Source: Deltaproteobacteria bacterium | GTDB taxonomy: Bacteria; Desulfobacterota; DSM-4660; Desulfatiglandales; B25-G16 | DNA length: 13,275 nt | NCBI GenBank assembly: GCA_020348625.1 | Contig: CP070752.1 | Location: 2,390,087-2,403,361 of the forward strand | Direction of reading: 5' to 3' | Shown here: positions 6,324 to 13,243 of the stretch, one piece after another | Layout of the letters: every line of letters begins with the position of its first letter | Position numbering within the stretch: position 1 is the stretch's first letter | Position numbers and translations under genes: made by a program | The notes under the pieces: generated by a model | Seen by the model: only the letters and a program-made list of their open reading frames with translations | What the model was told of the DNA's origin: nothing | The model's database searches: none

Positions 6324-7520
6324 ATGGCAGGAGGGATAAAGGACAAGGTTGCTATTATCGGAATGGGTTGCACCCAATTCGGAGAGCAGTGGGATAAAGG
6401 CTCTGAGGACTTGATCGTTGAGGCGTTTACCGAGGCCCTTGAGGATGCCGGGGTTGAGAAAGTGGATATCCAGGCCGCCTGGTATGCCTCTTGTTACGAC
6501 GAAGTGAATGTTGGCAAGTCGGCATTACCGCTGAGCAGGACCCTCAAGCTTCCTTTCATACCGGTTACCAGGATTGAAAACCTGTGCGCCAGCGGTTCGG
6601 AGGCAATACGGGGAGCGGTGTACGGGGTTGCCTCCGGTGCCTATGATATTGCGCTGGCCCTCGGTGCGGAAAAGCTCAAGGATACGGGATATGGCGGTCT
6701 TCCCGAAATGAACACGATCCTGGGCACTAAGAACAGGGTTATTTTCCCCGGCATAAGCGCCCCCGGTGCCTTTGCCATGCTGGCTAATCGGTATTTTTCC
6801 AAATACGGATTGTCCATAGAGCAAGGAAAGCGGGTTTTGGCCAAGATCTCGATTAATAGCCATAGAAACGGAGCCAAGAACTCCAAGGCCCACCTGCGCA
6901 AGGTTATCACGGAGGACGACGTCTTAAACGCGCCTATTGTTGCCTCCCCCCTTGGGCTTTTTGACTGCTGCGGGGTAAGCGATGGGGCAGCAGCGGCTAT
7001 CGTGTGCCGGGCAGATATGGCCAAGGGGTTCAGGCCTGACCCCGTGTTCATCAAGGCCCTTCAGATCGGGGTCAGTTCAGGTGAGGAGCTGGGGTATACT
7101 GCATGGGACGGCACTTCTGTTGAGACGACCACCAGAACTGCGGTCAGGGCATATGAAGAGGCGGGAATCAAGAACCCCAGAAAAGAGATCAGCATGATGG
7201 AATTGCACGACTGTTTTTCCATCACCGAACTGGTAACCTATGAGGACTTGCAGATATCGCCTCGGGGAAAGGCAAGAAACGACGTTGAAGCCGGGTTCTT
7301 TGCCATAGACGGCAAGATCCCTTCGCAGCCCGACGGGGGGTTGAAGTGCTTTGGTCACCCCATCGGCGCGTCCGGACTCAGGATGCTTTACGAGATGTAC
7401 AAGCAGCTGCAGGGAAAGGCCGAGGAACGACAGGTCAAAGACCCCAAGATCGGTCTTACCCATAACCTAGGCGGCTTCCCGCAGATGAATGTCGTGAGCG
7501 TGGTTATCGTAGGATTGTAG
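6324..7520 (+). CDS. Thiolase-family protein 2
   Basis: A 398-residue thiolase of the same SCP-x-like class as thiolase 1 but clearly diverged from it. Cys88 in RIENLCASGSEA is the nucleophile. His295 lies in LHDCFSITE, His345 in CFGHPIGASG and His380 in THNLGGFPQMN. A DCCGVSDGAAAAI motif (214-226) is equivalent to DCCANADGSS of thiolase 1. Start choice: ATG 6324 sits 8 nt after GGGG and gives the typical MAGGIKDKVAIIG beginning; ATG 6318 would add two residues. It follows the synthase/DUF35 fusion by 54 bp, so its DUF35 partner is probably the fused domain. Two thiolases in one operon suggest two successive thiolytic steps or a heteromeric pair. Substrate unknown. Confidence 0.9.
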   Translation: MAGGIKDKVAIIGMGCTQFGEQWDKGSEDLIVEAFTEALEDAGVEKVDIQAAWYASCYDEVNVGKSALPLSRTLKLPFIPVTRIENLCASGSEAIRGAVYGVASGAYDIALALGAEKLKDTGYGGLPEMNTILGTKNRVIFPGISAPGAFAMLANRYFSKYGLSIEQGKRVLAKISINSHRNGAKNSKAHLRKVITEDDVLNAPIVASPLGLFDCCGVSDGAAAAIVCRADMAKGFRPDPVFIKALQIGVSSGEELGYTAWDGTSVETTTRTAVRAYEEAGIKNPRKEISMMELHDCFSITELVTYEDLQISPRGKARNDVEAGFFAIDGKIPSQPDGGLKCFGHPIGASGLRMLYEMYKQLQGKAEERQVKDPKIGLTHNLGGFPQMNVVSVVIVGL

Positions 7521-7549
7521 ATTATTATTGGAGGAGAAAGGAGAGAACC

Positions 7550-8686
7550 ATGGATTTCACGCTGTCAGGTGAGAGCAAGATGATGATCAAGGCCGCTCGG
7601 GAGTTTACTGAGCGAGAAATCGAGCCGATTATCCCCAAGATAGAGGAAGATGATGAGCTTCCCGAAGACCTGTTGGAGAAGTTTGCCAAAGCCAAGATGC
7701 TGGGCATGATGGTCCCCCGTGAATATGGCGGGATTGGGTCAAGTGCCCTTAACGTTATTCTCATCGCCGAGGAGTTGGCAAAAAGCGCATCAGCGGCACC
7801 CTTTATGATGGCTATGAACAACAGCGTTGCCGAGACAATCTATCACTGGGGATCGGAGGAGGTTCGAAAGCGGTTTATCCCCCCTCTCTGCGACGGTTCC
7901 TGCTATGCGACTATGGCATTTACGGAACCGGGCACCGGCTCAGACCCGACCGCGGTGACCACTACTGCCACCCCCGACGGTGACTCTTATATCCTGAATG
8001 GCACCAAGCGATTTATTACCGTGGGGCACAAGAAGGGGTACGGGATCTTCTATGCCAAGGATGAGACCGGAAGGATTACGGCGTTTATCGTGGACAAGAG
8101 CTCCGAGGGCTACACTTGGTCTAAGCCGTGGGCCCTGATGGGTCTTGCCGGTCAGGGATTGGTCGATGTATTCCTGAAAGACATTAGGGTCCCGGCAGGC
8201 AACATCCTCGGCGAGAAAGGTAAGGGATTTCATATCCTGCTCAGGTGGATCTCCGGCGAGAGGATTCAGCAGATGGCGTTCATGGTTGGCATGGGGCAGG
8301 CGTGTCTGGATGAGTCGTTGAAGTTCGCACAAGAGAGAATGGTGAGGGCAAGGCCCATGACCGCCATGCAGGGATTCCAGTGGATGCTGGCTGAGATGCA
8401 TGCCTCGATCGAGGCCTGTAGATGGTGGACCTATCGGGTCGCCTGCAAGCAGGACGAAGGAGGTGATTTTCAAGTAGATTCTGCTGCTCTCAAACTCTTC
8501 GTGGTTCCAGCCATCCAAGAGGTTGCCAGAAAGGCCTTGCAGATTCACGGGTCTTACGGCTATTGCAAGGACTATAAGATAGAAAGGCTTTATAGAACCA
8601 TTGCTCATGCGGGCATTACTGCCTCAAGCACCGAGCTCCAGAAGACCATCGTTGGTTCAGCACTATCAAGATCGAAGGTGGCCTAG
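7550..8686 (+). CDS. Acyl-CoA dehydrogenase with displaced catalytic base
   Basis: A 378-residue flavoprotein that would introduce an alpha-beta double bond into an acyl-CoA and pass electrons to electron-transfer flavoprotein. Seen are MAFTEPGTGSD (122-132), the FAD-contacting motif, GTKRFIT (151-157), LMGLAGQGLVDVFLKDIRVP (196-215) and the C-terminal QIHGSYGYCKDYKIERLYR (331-349). The usual C-terminal catalytic Glu of the YEGTSEIQ motif is missing: the aligned TASSTELQ has Ala358. A Glu at 237 in SGERIQQMAF matches the alternative helix-G base used by isovaleryl-CoA and long-chain acyl-CoA dehydrogenases. The RBS AAAGGAG is well placed and the gene lies 29 bp after thiolase 2, so it is the last gene of the operon. 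Substrate is not predictable; a branched or ring-bearing acyl-CoA would fit the displaced base. Confidence 0.9.
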   Translation: MDFTLSGESKMMIKAAREFTEREIEPIIPKIEEDDELPEDLLEKFAKAKMLGMMVPREYGGIGSSALNVILIAEELAKSASAAPFMMAMNNSVAETIYHWGSEEVRKRFIPPLCDGSCYATMAFTEPGTGSDPTAVTTTATPDGDSYILNGTKRFITVGHKKGYGIFYAKDETGRITAFIVDKSSEGYTWSKPWALMGLAGQGLVDVFLKDIRVPAGNILGEKGKGFHILLRWISGERIQQMAFMVGMGQACLDESLKFAQERMVRARPMTAMQGFQWMLAEMHASIEACRWWTYRVACKQDEGGDFQVDSAALKLFVVPAIQEVARKALQIHGSYGYCKDYKIERLYRTIAHAGITASSTELQKTIVGSALSRSKVA

Positions 8687-8717
8687 GGACTCCCTAAGAT
8701 CTATATCGAGGTCTTGG
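8684..8717 (+). terminator. Weak hairpins at the end of the acyl-CoA operon
   Basis: TAGGGA-c-TCCCTA (8684-8696) includes the dehydrogenase stop codon. It overlaps a 9-bp stem, CCTAAGATCT-type left arm (8694-8702) with AGGTCTTGG (8709-8717), loop ATATCG and two wobble pairs. No U tract follows, so intrinsic termination is uncertain. The remainder up to 8890 holds no gene; GAATC..CTGGT/ACCAG..GATTC (8746-8787) is a further weak dyad. Confidence 0.3.
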
Positions 8718-8892
8718 ATGAGATTAATCTTTGCATTTCCTATCCGAATCTCTGGTATTCTACATCATTCGTCACCAGGATGGATTCTCGTTTGGAGGTA
8801 CACATCTTCTGCCTATTTTTTCACGTATCGACGTTCGTCAAAAAGAATCGGCAAAGGCTTTCGTTAGGCTAATACAAACAAGAGAATAATAA

Positions 8893-8935
8893 TTGACACT
8901 AAAGAAACCCTTTGATACCTAAAAAGCGAGGGTAT
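8893..8935 (+). promoter_or_regulatory. Candidate promoter and operator of the TetR gene
   Basis: A perfect TTGACA (8893-8898) is followed 15-17 nt later by a poor -10 (GATACC/TACCTA, 8914-8921). ATACC (8915-8919) and GGTAT (8931-8935) form an inverted repeat with an 11-nt spacer over this -10 region, and ACCCT/AGGGT (8907-8911, 8929-8933) is nested with it. A dyad of about 21-27 bp over its own promoter is typical of TetR autoregulation. The -10 weakness keeps confidence low. Confidence 0.35.
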
Positions 8936-8964
8936 GTTCTTCTCATATCTAACAAAGAACGCCA

Positions 8965-9633
8965 ATGCCCAAGCCCAAAAAAGCTTCAAAGAGCAAACAC
9001 CAGGTTCAGGAATCCCCAGACGACGACCTGGGTATTGCCTCCACTCAAAATCTTCCCTTGGTTGAAAGAAGGCACCAACAGATCGTAGATGGGGCCTGCA
9101 AGGTATTTTTCAAGAAGGGATACCACCCCACCACTACCCGCGACATTGCAAAAGCATGCGGCATGTCCATCGGACAGCTCTATCATTACATCTCTTCCAA
9201 AGATGACGTGCTGTACCTGGTACATAAACACATGCAGAGGGTCTGGTATGAGTACTTAGAAAAATCAAACTTCGGCGAAATCGACGATCCATTGCAAAAA
9301 CTCACTGAAGCCCTCCGTCATTCCCTGCTCTTTATGATCGAAAACAAAAAGTTGATTCAATTCATCTATTCGGAAAGCAAATATCTCGACAAGAAGCACT
9401 TACGCATCGTTCTGGATATGGACTATCAAAACGTGGTCGGCTTCTGGCGTGGCCTCTTAAAGGAGGTAGATACGGTAAAACCGCTCCAAGACAATTCGGA
9501 TTTCTTAGGCAGCGTCATTGCATATCTCCTGGTCTTTCTGGCCTTACGGGGTTGGACCTTAGAGGAGAAGCCAAACATGAAGCATGTGGATTCCTTGGTT
9601 GACTTTATCTTACGGGGTGTGGGTGCCATGTAG
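8965..9633 (+). CDS. TetR/AcrR-family transcriptional regulator
   Basis: A 222-residue one-component regulator. The N-terminal DNA-binding domain spans about residues 35-85: RRHQQIVDGACKVFFKKGY, then the helix-turn-helix TTTRDIAKACGMSIGQLYHY, then ISSKDDVLYLV. The remaining helices (about 95-220) form the ligand-binding and dimerisation domain. The first 33 residues are a charged, lysine-rich tail (MPKPKKASKSK) beyond the usual family start. The RBS before ATG 8965 is poor, so a start further in cannot be excluded. It lies between the acyl-CoA operon and the TRAP operon in the same orientation, and most likely senses an acyl-CoA or the imported substrate and represses one or both. Its targets are inferred from position only. 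Confidence 0.9.
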   Translation: MPKPKKASKSKHQVQESPDDDLGIASTQNLPLVERRHQQIVDGACKVFFKKGYHPTTTRDIAKACGMSIGQLYHYISSKDDVLYLVHKHMQRVWYEYLEKSNFGEIDDPLQKLTEALRHSLLFMIENKKLIQFIYSESKYLDKKHLRIVLDMDYQNVVGFWRGLLKEVDTVKPLQDNSDFLGSVIAYLLVFLALRGWTLEEKPNMKHVDSLVDFILRGVGAM

Positions 9634-9742
9634 GGAGGCTGTTACCAAGCCAAGCACTCTTTCTGTGTTTTAGAAAGTCACTGTGCCCTGATCTTTGCCA
9701 TTTTATCAACGGTTCTCAAGGCAGATAGAGGAGATCTGCAAC

Positions 9743-10051
9743 GTGGTTTCTAACCTGAAAGAGCTCAAAGCGGAACTGGTCATCATCGGTGGCGGCGGTG
9801 CCGGCCTGGCAGCTGCTGTGGCTGCGGCAGAGAAGGGGAAGCGGGTATAACTATTGGAGAAACGAGGCCTTGGTGGTAATTCTGCGATTGCCTTTGGTAT
9901 TTTTGCAGCCGAAAGCCCGACCCAGAAGCAGCTGAATACTAATAACAAGGATGGGCTTGGGAGATTGCCACGTGGGATGAGGCCAATATACGGTGAACGC
10001 AAAAAGGAAGGGGGTGATGCATTATCAGGCACAAAGGAGTTTAGTCTGTAA
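9743..10051 (+). pseudogene. N-terminal remnant of a fumarate-reductase/AprA-like FAD protein
   Basis: A GTG at 9743 has a good RBS (GAGGAG, 9-nt spacing). The frame reads into a Rossmann FAD-binding motif (ELVIIGGGGAGLAAAVAAAEK), then meets TAA at 9848-9850 exactly where the second strand of the fold ends. Beyond the stop the same frame continues with LLEKRGLGGNSAIAFGIFAAES, the next conserved block of FAD-binding fumarate-reductase-type flavoproteins. After about residue 66 (QKQLN) recognisable homology stops, and the frame ends at 10051, only 48 bp before dctP. Such proteins are usually over 500 residues, so most of the gene is missing. A matching C-terminal fragment lies after dctM (13049-13243). 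The preceding 109 bp after the TetR gene holds nothing recognised. Confidence 0.8.
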
Positions 10052-10099
10052 TAAGGCTGGCTTCCGTTTCATTAATCTTAATATAGAGGAGGGCTTGAG

Positions 10100-11143
10100 A
10101 TGGCGAAAAAAGCATTACTTATAATAATTGGTCTTTGTCTTACAATTAGCTCGGGCATGGTTGTATCAACTCCCGCTTTTTCACAACCAATAGAACTTAC
10201 CGTTAACGACCACAATCCGCCGCCTTCAACTGTTGCTCAGGCTTGGGATGCTTGGGGAAAATGGGTTGAGGAGCGGAGCAAAGGCAGGCTCAAGGTAACG
10301 ATCCACCATGGGGGGGCATTATTAGCGGAAAAAGAGGCGTATAGAGGCACGGAAACTGGTGTGTGCGATATGGCCCACTACGTTGTGGACCGTCGGGAGG
10401 GTTTTCTGCTCAGCACCGTCACGACGTTGCCCTTTCTGGGCATGCCCGCCCAAATGGAGGCCGGCCAGTTATGGATGGAGCTTCTGAACAAGTTTCCCGA
10501 AATGGCCAAGGAATGGGAGGGGGTAAAGATAATCGGGATATTTATGATGCCCCCAACACACATCCACACCAAGAAGAAGGCGGTAGAGACCCCGGCGGAC
10601 TTGAAGGGTATGAAGATCCATGGCGCGGAGTATGCCCTTGTTCAAACGATGGATGCGGCAGGTGCCTCTCCGGTTCAATTAGACATAACTGAGATGTATA
10701 CGGGGTTGGAAAGGGGGATACTCGACGGGGTCATGAATCATTTCCCCGTATGCTTTATCTTCAAGGTGTTGGAACTTACGCAGTATCATACGGTATTTGG
10801 CGATGGAGGCATAAACATGACCCCCATGTTTGCCATCATGAACCCTAAAAAATTTAACAGCCTTCCCCCCGACCTTCAGAAGATAATGGAAGAATCGGGT
10901 AAGGTGTGGACAGAGGAGCAGAAGAAGTTGGATTTTCCGCTGCAAGACACGGCAGTTGGTTTCTGTAAAGGAAAGAACCATACCTTTACGAATCTGACTC
11001 CTCAGGGGATAAAGGTGTGGTATGACCTGGTTAAAAAGCCCATCCACGATAAATGGATAGCAGATGCCGAGGCCAAGGGGCTGCCAGGCAAAGCTGTATA
11101 TGAAGAGGCTCTAAAACTAATAAAAGAGTATCAGAAGAAGTAA
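10100..11143 (+). CDS. dctP: TRAP transporter periplasmic substrate-binding protein (DctP family)
   Basis: A 347-residue secreted receptor that captures the substrate in the periplasm and hands it to the DctQM membrane proteins. Residues 1-28 are a Sec signal peptide (KK, then LLIIIGLCLTISSGMVV, then cleavage near AFS-Q). The mature part has DctP hallmarks: WGKWVEERSKGRLKVTIHHGG (52-72), PADLKGMKIHG (165-175), and ITEMYTGLERGILDG (196-210) equivalent to the usual sEvYtALqrGvvDG. The conserved carboxylate-binding Arg of the KxR motif is replaced by His174 in KGMKIHG, so the ligand or its binding may be unusual. The RBS GAGGAGG lies about 8 nt upstream. A strong stem-loop follows the gene. The substrate is not known; proximity to acyl-CoA genes suggests an organic acid. 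Confidence 0.9.
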   Translation: MAKKALLIIIGLCLTISSGMVVSTPAFSQPIELTVNDHNPPPSTVAQAWDAWGKWVEERSKGRLKVTIHHGGALLAEKEAYRGTETGVCDMAHYVVDRREGFLLSTVTTLPFLGMPAQMEAGQLWMELLNKFPEMAKEWEGVKIIGIFMMPPTHIHTKKKAVETPADLKGMKIHGAEYALVQTMDAAGASPVQLDITEMYTGLERGILDGVMNHFPVCFIFKVLELTQYHTVFGDGGINMTPMFAIMNPKKFNSLPPDLQKIMEESGKVWTEEQKKLDFPLQDTAVGFCKGKNHTFTNLTPQGIKVWYDLVKKPIHDKWIADAEAKGLPGKAVYEEALKLIKEYQKK

Positions 11144-11153
11144 AAGGCAAAAT

Positions 11154-11209
11154 AATTGAATCCCCTCACGGCGGGTTGCCACTTGCAGCGCATCGTGAGG
11201 GGATCAATT
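11154..11209 (+). promoter_or_regulatory. Intercistronic stem-loop between dctP and dctQ
   Basis: AATTG-a-ATCCCCTCACG (11154-11170) pairs with CGTGAGGGGATCAATT (11194-11209): 16 pairs with one bulged A and a 23-nt loop. No U-run follows, so full termination is unlikely. Such hairpins after a binding-protein gene commonly protect the upstream mRNA, giving more receptor than membrane components. Confidence 0.7.
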
Positions 11210-11258
11210 AATGTAATGACATTGTAGCTCAGCACCCCCTTTGAAAGGAGGCAGAGAG

Positions 11259-11747
11259 GTGAAGGCAATTCGCTTTGTGAGCCGTTGGTTGGGGTACATC
11301 GCGGCGGTGATTCTGGGGATTATGATGATGCTCACGGTGGTCGATGTCTTCTTTCGTTACGTCCTGAATGCACCGCTAACGGGGGCCATCGAAGTATCCG
11401 AGCTTTTGATGGTGGTCTTGGTTTTCCCGGCATTAGGATGGATTGCGATAGAACGGAGTCATATACGGGTAGACCTGCTCGTATCTACCTGGCCACCAAG
11501 GGTTCAGCTGATAGTGGAGATCATCATCCTGCTTTTAACCCTGGGTACGTTTGTCATTATAACCTGGCAGAGCATCCTGGAGTCGAGTCAGGTGGACATG
11601 ACAACTTCCCTCCTTTCCATCCCGGAGGCCCCATTCCATTGGGTAATGACAGTGGGATTTGCCATGCTGTGCCTAGCAATCGTGAGCCTTGTGGTTGAGG
11701 ATGTAGCTTCTTTAGGAGAGCAAAAGAGAGAGGGAAAGAGGAGATGA
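11259..11747 (+). CDS. dctQ: TRAP transporter small membrane subunit (DctQ family)
   Basis: A 162-residue inner-membrane protein with four predicted transmembrane helices (about 12-33, 46-64, 84-103 and 126-147). Family motifs are FFRYVLNAPLTGAIEVSELL (31-50) and ERSHIRVDLL (65-74). DctQ packs against DctM as the scaffold of the sodium-coupled transporter. GTG 11259 is chosen because AAAGGAGG lies 7 nt upstream; the in-frame TTG at 11241 would overlap this RBS and adds a non-conserved tail. The stop overlaps the dctM start by 4 bp (ATGA), so translation is coupled. Confidence 0.9.
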   Translation: MKAIRFVSRWLGYIAAVILGIMMMLTVVDVFFRYVLNAPLTGAIEVSELLMVVLVFPALGWIAIERSHIRVDLLVSTWPPRVQLIVEIIILLLTLGTFVIITWQSILESSQVDMTTSLLSIPEAPFHWVMTVGFAMLCLAIVSLVVEDVASLGEQKREGKRR

Positions 11748-13048
11748 GCCCTGAAATAATCGGCCTTATCGGCCTACTGATTATGATTGCGCTTCTATTT
11801 GCCGGGATGTGGATCGGTGCGGCTATGGCCATGATCGGCTTCCTCGGCTATCTCTTCATCATGGGCATGGGACCGGCCTGTGGCATGGTCGCTCAGATCC
11901 CCTTCACAACGATGGCCAGCTACGTTTTAACTACGGTCCCCCTGTTTATACTGATGGGGTCGTTTATCGCCAACACGCGTGTAGGTAAGGATCTCTTTGA
12001 CACCGCATATGCCTGGGTAGGGCAGCTGCGGGGAGGGCTGGCTATGGCTACTATTTTTGCCTGTGCTCTTGCAGGCTCGATTTTGGGCGTCAGTGGACCA
12101 GCAGCAATTACCATGGGTAAGGTGGCCTTGCCGGCCATGAGGAGATACAAGTACGACGACACCCTGGCTACCGCCTCTATTTGCGCCGCAGGTACCCTGG
12201 CCTTTCTTATTCCACCCAGTGTTGCATTCATCATCTATGGCCTTCTCACTGAGCAATCTATCGGGTTGCTGTTTGCGGCTGGCGTGTTACCGGGAATACT
12301 GCTGGCTGGCCTCTTTGTCCTTACCATTTCGATCCTGACGGCACGACACCCGAACTTGGGGCCAGCGGGACCCAAGACGAGCTTTAAGGAGAAAATCGTA
12401 TCGCTGAAAGGCGTCTGGCATGCGTTGATCCTCTTTCTCATAGTTTTCGGGGGTATCTACGGAGGTGTCTTTACCCCTACTGAAGCGGGGGGAATTGGCG
12501 CGTTTGGGGCTCTCGTTGTCACCGCCGTCACCGGCCAGCTCACCCTCAAATCCTTTCGTGATTCCCTTCTGGACGCTACGAAGGTTTCGGGTATGGTCAT
12601 GCTTCTCATTATCGGTGCTTATATTTTGATGAAGTTTATGGCTGTCAGCAAACTCCCTTTTGCCCTGAGCGAATTTGTTGCCCAGAGTGGCTTGCCACGA
12701 CTGGCAGTTTTCGCATGCATAGTGCTCCTGTACATCGTGCTTGGCATGTTTTTGGACATTTTTTCTGCTGTCATCGTCACTATCCCGGTGATCTACCCGC
12801 TGATCGTATCATTAGGGTTTGACCCGATATGGTTCGGAGTCACCGTGGTGATAGTATGCGAGGTAGGGCTGATTACCCCACCAGTGGGCATGGATGTATT
12901 TCAGGTCAGTGGAGCCACTGGCGTGCCGACGTTCACCATATTCCGAGGCGTGTGGCCCTTTGTTGTGGCGTCCCTTGTTTGTATCCTTATCCTTGCCATC
13001 TTCCCACAGATTGCCCTGTTCTTGCCCAGCACGATGATGGTTAAATAG
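11744..13048 (+). CDS. dctM: TRAP transporter large permease subunit (DctM family)
   Basis: A 434-residue transport channel of the tripartite ATP-independent (TRAP) importer, driven by an ion gradient. It is hydrophobic throughout, with about 12 membrane spans. Family motifs include LGVSGPAAITMGKVALPAM (114-132), corresponding to the inverted-repeat hairpin region, LIPPSVAFIIYGLLTEQS (155-172), LFAAGVLPG (176-184), and near the end FTPTEAGGIGAFGAL and LITPPVGMDVFQVSG. Length is normal for the family (about 430). The start ATG overlaps the dctQ stop, with GAGGAG just upstream. The TAG at 13046-13048 is immediately followed, in the same frame, by the C-terminal flavoprotein fragment. Confidence 0.93.
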   Translation: MSPEIIGLIGLLIMIALLFAGMWIGAAMAMIGFLGYLFIMGMGPACGMVAQIPFTTMASYVLTTVPLFILMGSFIANTRVGKDLFDTAYAWVGQLRGGLAMATIFACALAGSILGVSGPAAITMGKVALPAMRRYKYDDTLATASICAAGTLAFLIPPSVAFIIYGLLTEQSIGLLFAAGVLPGILLAGLFVLTISILTARHPNLGPAGPKTSFKEKIVSLKGVWHALILFLIVFGGIYGGVFTPTEAGGIGAFGALVVTAVTGQLTLKSFRDSLLDATKVSGMVMLLIIGAYILMKFMAVSKLPFALSEFVAQSGLPRLAVFACIVLLYIVLGMFLDIFSAVIVTIPVIYPLIVSLGFDPIWFGVTVVIVCEVGLITPPVGMDVFQVSGATGVPTFTIFRGVWPFVVASLVCILILAIFPQIALFLPSTMMVK

Positions 13049-13243
13049 GAGGTAGAAGCTGAAGCAGTCAGGTCCATGGTGACCAGTGCCGAGATGTTTT
13101 TCCGCGCCGCCATGCAGAGAAAGGAGTCCAGGGGCTGGCACCTATGTGAAGATTGTCCCGAAATGGATAACAAGGACCGGCTTAAGTGGATAATCATCCA
13201 GAATAAGAACGACGAGATGGTCATATCTACCGAGAATGTATGA
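13049..13243 (+). pseudogene. C-terminal remnant of a fumarate-reductase/AprA-like FAD protein
   Basis: Directly after the dctM stop the frame reads EVEAEAVRSMVTSAEMFF, then RAAMQRKESRGWHLCEDCPE, then DNKDRLKWIIIQN, ending at TGA 13241-13243. This matches the C-terminal domain of fumarate-reductase/AprA-type flavoproteins, whose typical form is AALxRKESRGxHyRxDyPxxDNxxWLKxI. Only about 64 residues remain and no FAD-binding domain precedes them; the first ATG (13076) would give a 55-residue peptide without an RBS at the right distance. With the N-terminal remnant at 9743-10051 it brackets the TRAP operon. The last 32 bp of the window hold nothing recognisable. A separately expressed small protein is possible but unlikely. 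Confidence 0.75.

Noticed and set aside
4824..7520. A bacterial mevalonate-pathway (HMG-CoA forming) cluster
   Set aside because: The synthase-like protein lacks the catalytic Glu and Cys, and no HMG-CoA reductase or lyase is present.
8601..8867. 88-codon plus-strand frame after the dehydrogenase
   Set aside because: It starts inside the dehydrogenase gene in another frame, has no RBS or motif, and runs through the terminal hairpins.
9706..10032. Minus-strand 108-codon frame over the flavoprotein remnant
   Set aside because: It is antisense to the recognisable FAD-binding sequence; its Ala/Pro-rich stretch is the complement of the glycine/alanine-rich Rossmann motif.
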